The position numbers and the translations under genes are program-made. Positions 6,529 through 11,049 of a stretch of 11,049 nucleotides of DNA are shown here, piece by piece (the stretch's first letter is position 1; each line of letters opens with the position of its first letter). The notes beneath the pieces are model-generated. The model ran no database searches, was not told the DNA's origin, and saw only the letters and a program-made list of their open reading frames with translations. This DNA is from Betaproteobacteria bacterium (lineage in GTDB: Bacteria > Pseudomonadota > Gammaproteobacteria > Burkholderiales > Sulfuriferulaceae), in contig DMQT01000153.1 of the NCBI GenBank assembly GCA_003455595.1, positions 467 to 11,515 on the forward strand, in the 5' to 3' direction.

Positions 6529-8229
6529 ATGCGCGTCTCGCAATTTTTCCTCTCCACCCTCAAAGAAGCCCCTTCCGAAGCCGAACTGGTCAGCCACCGC
6601 CTCATGCTGCGCGCCGGTTTCATCAAGCGACTGGGCTCCGGTCTATACACCTGGATGCCGCTGGGGCTGCGCGTGTTGCGCAAGGTTGAAGCCGTTGTGC
6701 GCGACGAAATGAACAAGGTCGGCGCGCTGGAATTGCTCATGCCGGCCGTGCAGCCGGCCGAGCTGTGGCAGGAAACCGGGCGCTGGGAGGTATTCGGCCC
6801 ACAGATGCTGAAAATCAAGGATCGCCACCAGCGCGATTTCTGTTTTGGTCCCACCCACGAGGAAGTCATTACCGACATTGCGCGCCGCGAGATCAAAAGC
6901 TACCGCCAGTTGCCGCTGAATTTCTACCAGATCCAGACCAAGTTCCGCGACGAGATCCGGCCGCGCTTCGGTGTGATGCGCGCACGTGAATTCATGATGA
7001 AGGACGCGTATTCCTTCCACACTGATTTCGCCAGCCTGACCGAGACCTACCAGGCCATGTACGAGGCCTACACACGCATCTTCACCCGCCTGGGCCTGAC
7101 ATTCCGAGCGGTGGCGGCCGATACCGGCGCGATTGGCGGCTCCGGCTCGCACGAGTTTCACGTACTGGCTGATTCGGGTGAGGATGCCATCGCCTACAGC
7201 CCGGATTCCGACTACGCCGCCAACGTCGAGCTGGCCGAAGCCCTGCCGCCTGCCGTCAACCGTGCCACCCCGGCTGGGGCCATGACAAAAATTGCCACGC
7301 CGGGTCAGCACAGCATCGATGACGTTGCCGCTTTGCTCAAAATATCGCCTGCGCAAATGGTGAAAACCCTGATCGTCGACGGCCCTGATGGCCCGGTCGC
7401 GCTGCTGCTACGCGGCGATCACCAGCTCAACGAAGTCAAAGCGGCCAAGCTGGTAGGTCAGGAAATCCGCTTTACCAGCGACACCGGTCTGCGTGACGTG
7501 GTCGGCTGCAGCGCGGGTTCCATCGGCCCGATCGGGTTGACGATACCCATCATTGCCGACCGCGCCGTCGCGGTAATGGCCGACTTTGTCTGCGGCGCCA
7601 ATGCCGACGGCTATCATATGACCGGCGTCAATTTCGACCGTGACCTGCCCGAGCCCTCCATTGCGGATATCCGCAACGCTGTCGCCGGCGACCCCAGTCC
7701 GGATGGCCACGGCACACTGGATATCTGCCGTGGCATCGAAGTCGGCCACATCTTCCAGCTGCGCAGCAAGTACGCTGAAGCCATGAACTGCACCTATCTG
7801 GACGAAACCGGCCGCGCACAAACCATGGAAATGGGCTGCTACGGCATCGGTGTATCGCGCATTGTAGGTGCCGCCATCGAGCAGAATAACGACGCGCGCG
7901 GCATGATGCTACCCGAGTCGATGGCACCGTTCTTGCTGGTAATTGTGCCTGTCGGCTATCAAAAAAGTGAAGTTGTGCGCGAAACTGCCGATAAACTCTA
8001 CATGCAACTGGTGCAAGCCGGATTCGATGTACTGCTCGACGACCGCAACGAGCGTCCAGGTGTAATGTTTGCCGACATGGAACTCATCGGCATCCCACAT
8101 CGCGTGGTGATCGGCGAACGAGGCTTGAAAGACGGTGTAATTGAATACCAGGGGCGGCGTGATGACGCAGCGCGTACCGTTCCAATGACTGAAATCAACG
8201 AATTCCTGACCAAACTGTTGGCAAAATAA
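6529..8229 (+). CDS. proS: Prolyl-tRNA synthetase, bacterial type with editing domain (566 aa)
   Basis: ProRS charges tRNA-Pro with proline in the cytoplasm. Class II synthetase motifs are all present: motif 1 around [17 protein letters not shown] (38-54), motif 2 from [11 protein letters not shown] (103-113) to [20 protein letters not shown] (138-157), and motif 3 [14 protein letters not shown] (435-448). Between motifs 2 and 3 lies the INS (YbaK-like) editing insertion, about 224-405, with the conserved lysine at 279 (QMVKT) needed for clearing mischarged alanine. The anticodon-binding domain runs from about 465 to the end ([11 protein letters not shown]..., [23 protein letters not shown]). 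Length matches the usual ~570. ATG 6529 fits the family N-terminus MRxSQFFLxTLKE. The lytic transglycosylase gene begins 2 nt after its stop. Confidence 0.98.
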   Translation: MRVSQFFLSTLKEAPSEAELVSHRLMLRAGFIKRLGSGLYTWMPLGLRVLRKVEAVVRDEMNKVGALELLMPAVQPAELWQETGRWEVFGPQMLKIKDRHQRDFCFGPTHEEVITDIARREIKSYRQLPLNFYQIQTKFRDEIRPRFGVMRAREFMMKDAYSFHTDFASLTETYQAMYEAYTRIFTRLGLTFRAVAADTGAIGGSGSHEFHVLADSGEDAIAYSPDSDYAANVELAEALPPAVNRATPAGAMTKIATPGQHSIDDVAALLKISPAQMVKTLIVDGPDGPVALLLRGDHQLNEVKAAKLVGQEIRFTSDTGLRDVVGCSAGSIGPIGLTIPIIADRAVAVMADFVCGANADGYHMTGVNFDRDLPEPSIADIRNAVAGDPSPDGHGTLDICRGIEVGHIFQLRSKYAEAMNCTYLDETGRAQTMEMGCYGIGVSRIVGAAIEQNNDARGMMLPESMAPFLLVIVPVGYQKSEVVRETADKLYMQLVQAGFDVLLDDRNERPGVMFADMELIGIPHRVVIGERGLKDGVIEYQGRRDDAARTVPMTEINEFLTKLLAK

Positions 8230-8231
8230 CA

Positions 8232-8906
8232 TTGAAAACACTCAAAATTCTGTTCACCGGCTTACTGGCAAGTGGTATCTGGCTGACCGCACTGCCCGCG
8301 CACGCGGGTAAACAGGCGTACGAGCCGATGTCGGCTAGCGTGCAGGCTGCGTTGAGCAAATCGGTGTCGGATACGGCGGTAAGCAATGTAAGTTATCTCG
8401 ACAACCCGCAGGGCCAGGCCTGGCTGAACGAAATGTCAAAGCGGCTCACCAAGCGCATACCCGACCCCGAGCAGCGTATGGATTTCCTCACCACGGTCAA
8501 TTATGAAGCTACGCGTGCCGGGCTAGACCCGGAACTGGTACTCGGGTTGATCGAGGTCGAATCCGGCTTCAAAAAATATGCCATCTCCAGCGTCGCAGCG
8601 CGCGGTTACATGCAAGTCATGCCGTTCTGGGTTAAAGCCATTGGCACGCCGGACCAGAACCTGTTCCACCTGCGCACCAACCTGCGTTACGGCTGCAATA
8701 TTCTCCGGCACTATCTGGATATCGAAAAAGGCAACCTGTACCGCGCACTCGGACGCTACAACGGCAGTCTTGGCAAGCCTGAATACCCCACCGTCGTCGT
8801 TGCCGCATGGCAAAAACACTGGTCCTATCGCCCAACGACCAAAACGGCACAAAATACCGTTACGCCTGACCCACACAGCGTAATCATTGCCAGCCGCTTT
8901 CAATAG
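8232..8906 (+). CDS. Exported SLT-family lytic transglycosylase (224 aa)
   Basis: Lytic transglycosylases cleave the MurNAc-GlcNAc bond of peptidoglycan with 1,6-anhydro ring formation. Residues 1-25 form a Sec signal peptide (KTLK, hydrophobic core, cleavage likely after AHA), so it acts in the periplasm. The catalytic domain covers about 88-195: VLGLIEVESGF with catalytic E110, VAARGYMQVMPFW (121-133), NLFHLRTNLRYGCNILRHYL (143-162) and ALGRYNGSLGKPEYP (172-186). There is no lipobox. The start is TTG at 8232; no upstream ATG exists and only this start preserves the charged N-region of the signal peptide. It begins 2 nt after the proS stop, so it is probably co-transcribed and translationally coupled with proS. 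The C-terminal ~25 residues look disordered. Confidence 0.94.
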   Translation: MKTLKILFTGLLASGIWLTALPAHAGKQAYEPMSASVQAALSKSVSDTAVSNVSYLDNPQGQAWLNEMSKRLTKRIPDPEQRMDFLTTVNYEATRAGLDPELVLGLIEVESGFKKYAISSVAARGYMQVMPFWVKAIGTPDQNLFHLRTNLRYGCNILRHYLDIEKGNLYRALGRYNGSLGKPEYPTVVVAAWQKHWSYRPTTKTAQNTVTPDPHSVIIASRFQ

Positions 8907-8922
8907 CAACGCCATCCATCAT

Positions 8923-10692
8923 CTAATACCCGAGTGCCTGCCCGGCAGGCTGTCGCCCATCGCTGGCACCGTAATACCAGCCGCCACGAGCCTGCCCCGA
9001 CAACGCCGCATCGTTGCCTGAACTGGCGAATTCATCCACATCGTCAACACCCGCACCTACCTGTATAGACTCTGCCGCACCCCACGGGGTTTGTTCGACC
9101 ATCGTATAGCCCATGCCGCGCAGGCTATTCAATGTATCCGGCGACAATCCGCGCGTTTCGTAATACACCTGGTCGGGCAGCCATTGCTGATGAATGCGCG
9201 GGGCGTCGACCGCTTCTTGCAGCGGCATGCCGTAGTCAATCACATTCAGCGCTACTTGCAGGACAATGCTGATGATGCGCGAGCCGCCCGGCGAACCGAG
9301 CACCAGCCACGGCTTGTTGTCACGCATGACGATGGTCGGTGCCATCGACGACAGTGGGCGCTTGCCCGGCGCTATCGCATTGCGCGCACCTTGCACCAGG
9401 CCGAATAAATTCGGCACACCGGGTTTGAGGGTGAAATCGTCCATTTCATTATTGAGCAAAAACCCGGTACCGGATGCCATCACCGCCGCGCCAAAGCGGC
9501 CATTGATCGTATACGTGGTCGATACCGCATTGCCCGCGCGGTCGACAATGGAATAATGCGTGGTTTCAACGCGTTCTCGCGGCTGCAATGCCGCACCCAA
9601 TACGCTTGAAGGGGTGGCTTTATCCATGCCGATCTGCGCGCGAATCGCGGCAGCATAAGGCTTGCTTAGCAGCCGTACGAGCGGATTATCGACAAACGCC
9701 GGATCGCCCAGCCAGGTGTTGCGATCCAGATAGGCATGGCGCATCGCTTCAGCCATGAAATGCACCGCCGCCGACGAATGGTAGCCCAGCGCCGCCATGT
9801 CATAGCCTTCGAGGATATTGAGGGTTTCACACAGCGTCGTCCCGCCGGAACTGGGTGGCGGCGCTGACAGGAATACGTAACCACGATAGCTGCACGACAG
9901 CGGTGCGGCCTGCGTGGTACGGTAAATGGCAAAATCGGCTGCGCGGATTTCCCCGCCGTGTTGCCGCGCTGCGCGTTCGACCGCACGCGGAATTGCGCCC
10001 TGATAAAACGCGCGCGGGCCGTGCCGGGCAACCGCGCTCAGTGTCGCGGCAAGGTCGCGTTGCACCAGCCGGTCGCCGGGCTGCAGCGGCGTGCCGTCTG
10101 CACGCAAGAAAATCCGCGCCGCCTGCGGATCAGCGCGCAACCGCTTCGTGCTGGTATCCAGCATATCCGTGTCGGCGCGGGTCAGGATGAATCCCGCCCG
10201 CGCCAGCTTGATTGCCGGTGCCATCACCTGCGCTCGGCTGAGCGTGCCATACTGCTGCAGGGCGGTGTCCAGCCCCAGCACCGTGCCCGGGACCCCCACC
10301 GCGCGGTAGCCATCCAGACTGGCGTTTTTGATCACGTTACCGTTTGCATCCAGGTACATATTGGCGCTCGCTGCGGCCGGCGCGGTTTCACGGAAATTGA
10401 TGAACACCGCACGCCCATCTGCCAGACGCAGCGTCATGAATCCCCCGCCACCGATATTGCCGCAACACGGATCCACCACCGCCAGCGCGTAGCCCACCGC
10501 CACCGCCGCATCCACCGCGTTGCCGCCGCGTTTCAAAATCGCCAGGCCGACTTCGGACGCCAGTCGCTGCGATGTAACCACCATGCCACGCGTCGCCTCC
10601 ACCGCGGGGCGTGAAGCGGCCTGCGCCACACCCAGCCAGGCCAGCAGCGCAAGCGCAACAAGCCAATATTTCAAATCGCCTATGGGCTTCAT
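8923..10692 (-). CDS. ggt: Gamma-glutamyltransferase precursor (589 aa)
   Basis: GGT hydrolyses or transfers the gamma-glutamyl group of glutathione and related compounds in the periplasm, after self-cleavage into two subunits. A Sec signal peptide occupies 1-26 (cleavage near AQA/AS). FRETAP (100-105) supplies the Arg that binds the glutamate carboxylate. ETTHYS (376-381) holds the processing site, T377 becoming the N-terminal nucleophile of the small subunit. NNEMDDF (414-420), RPLSSMAPTIV (445-455) and GSPGGSRII (467-475, oxyanion glycines) complete the site. Compared with my recollection of E. coli GGT, about 20-25 extra residues (roughly 548-572, rich in Asp, Ser and Gly) sit before the terminal YGASD. 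The ATG at 10692 has AGGAAG 5 nt upstream. It begins 42 nt after the nrdJ stop on the same strand and converges on the transglycosylase gene with only 16 nt between stops. Confidence 0.97.
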   Translation of the reverse strand: MKPIGDLKYWLVALALLAWLGVAQAASRPAVEATRGMVVTSQRLASEVGLAILKRGGNAVDAAVAVGYALAVVDPCCGNIGGGGFMTLRLADGRAVFINFRETAPAAASANMYLDANGNVIKNASLDGYRAVGVPGTVLGLDTALQQYGTLSRAQVMAPAIKLARAGFILTRADTDMLDTSTKRLRADPQAARIFLRADGTPLQPGDRLVQRDLAATLSAVARHGPRAFYQGAIPRAVERAARQHGGEIRAADFAIYRTTQAAPLSCSYRGYVFLSAPPPSSGGTTLCETLNILEGYDMAALGYHSSAAVHFMAEAMRHAYLDRNTWLGDPAFVDNPLVRLLSKPYAAAIRAQIGMDKATPSSVLGAALQPRERVETTHYSIVDRAGNAVSTTYTINGRFGAAVMASGTGFLLNNEMDDFTLKPGVPNLFGLVQGARNAIAPGKRPLSSMAPTIVMRDNKPWLVLGSPGGSRIISIVLQVALNVIDYGMPLQEAVDAPRIHQQWLPDQVYYETRGLSPDTLNSLRGMGYTMVEQTPWGAAESIQVGAGVDDVDEFASSGNDAALSGQARGGWYYGASDGRQPAGQALGY

Positions 10693-10734
10693 CGGACTTC
10701 CTGAATGTTGAATGCCAAATTCAATGCAAACGCG

Positions 10735-11049
10735 TTAATCCGCTTCGCGTTCCACTGAGCAGCACTGCGGGGCTGTCGGCGCGGTTTGCACCAGCACCTG
10801 ACCGGTAAGCGGATTAGGGCGGAAAGTGGTGCAGCCTTTCAACGCCTTCTCAAACGCATACTCATACAGCAACTTGAAATCAGCGAAGGGGTAGTCTTCT
10901 GGCACATTGATCGTCTTGGAAATGGCATTGTCCACCCAGGGTTGCAATGCCGCCTGCATATCGAGATGGTGAAAGGGCGAAATCGCGGTTGCCGTCATAA
11001 AGCCCAGGGGCAACGATGCGTTTGTACCGTGTATAGCCCGGTAGCGCGC
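10735..11049 (-). CDS. nrdJ: Adenosylcobalamin-dependent (class II) ribonucleotide reductase, C-terminal fragment
   Basis: The minus frame is open to the right edge, and only the last 104 residues are in the window. They include LPLGFMTATAISPFHHLDM, QPWVDNAISKTINVPEDYPF and ALKGCTTFRPNPLTGQVL, the conserved C-terminal block of class II (B12-dependent) ribonucleotide reductases. These reduce ribonucleotides to deoxyribonucleotides with or without oxygen. The tail QCCSVEREAD carries a vicinal cysteine pair, as expected for the C-terminal redox relay to thioredoxin. The true start is outside the window. The stop is 42 nt before the ggt start with no terminator seen between, so read-through into ggt is possible. 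Confidence 0.9.
   Translation of the reverse strand, partial: ARYRAIHGTNASLPLGFMTATAISPFHHLDMQAALQPWVDNAISKTINVPEDYPFADFKLLYEYAFEKALKGCTTFRPNPLTGQVLVQTAPTAPQCCSVEREAD

Noticed and set aside
6740..6765. GCCGGCC direct/inverted repeat in proS
   Set aside because: It encodes normal conserved ProRS residues (PAVQPAEL) and is explained by GC-rich codon use.
6643..7356. Long minus-strand open frame (237 codons) opposite proS
   Set aside because: It is fully antisense to a certain proS gene; high GC lengthens shadow frames, and the translation shows no recognisable domain.
8936..8950. Inverted repeat GCCTG/CAGGC near the convergent ends of the transglycosylase and ggt genes
   Set aside because: It is within the ggt coding end, the stem is only 5 bp with a GC loop, and neither side has a T tract, so it is not supported as a terminator.
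9958..10614. Long plus-strand open frame (218 codons) opposite ggt
   Set aside because: It is Arg/His-rich shadow sequence antisense to a clear ggt gene, with no domain and no ribosome site.

Overview
This window looks like an ordinary chromosomal stretch from a betaproteobacterium, probably of the Nitrosomonadales (Gallionella/Thiobacillus/Sulfuriferula-like) type. That placement rests on protein character, moderately high GC, and the rppH / proS / lytic transglycosylase neighbourhood, which I recall as typical of Betaproteobacteria. It is an inference, not a database result. I saw no insertion sequence, phage gene, CRISPR array, tRNA or rRNA. Coding density is very high and no gene-free stretch exceeds 300 bases.

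Layout. 1-657 (-): N-terminal 219 residues of the Mrp/ApbC Fe-S carrier ATPase, running off the left edge. 743-771: intrinsic terminator serving the minus-strand genes to its right. 802-1158 (-) and 1201-1797 (-): a 118-aa protein of unknown function and a two-CBS-domain protein, probably one transcript. 1899-2513 (-) and 2522-3052 (-): a metallo-beta-lactamase-fold-like protein lacking all its metal ligands, 8 nt downstream of the Nudix enzyme RppH. 3193-3627 (+): a small protein with 26-residue LRV/HEAT-like repeats, divergent from rppH. 3749-4789 (+): PstS, the periplasmic phosphate-binding protein, preceded by a clear Pho box promoter and followed by a strong terminator, with no pstCAB. 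4861-5694 (-) and 5691-6470 (-): two methyltransferase-fold proteins with a 4-nt ATGA overlap (spermidine-synthase-like first, then a GSTCD/TRM13-type methyltransferase). 6529-8229 (+): prolyl-tRNA synthetase with its editing domain. 8232-8906 (+): an exported SLT-type lytic transglycosylase starting at TTG 2 nt after proS. 8923-10692 (-): exported gamma-glutamyltransferase. 10735-11049 (-): C-terminus of an adenosylcobalamin-dependent (class II) ribonucleotide reductase, cut by the right edge.

How they fit together. Most genes are housekeeping: Fe-S delivery, RNA 5'-end processing, translation, wall turnover, glutathione/gamma-glutamyl metabolism, dNTP synthesis. The regulated unit with the clearest signal is pstS, whose promoter has the geometry of a PhoB-activated promoter, so it should respond to phosphate starvation. 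The less understood material is the 118-aa/CBS pair, the dead-MBL protein tied to rppH, the LRV-repeat protein, and the overlapping methyltransferase-fold pair. I found no convincing novel multi-gene defence or mobile system. The findings are modest and point to these uncharacterised genes and their couplings.
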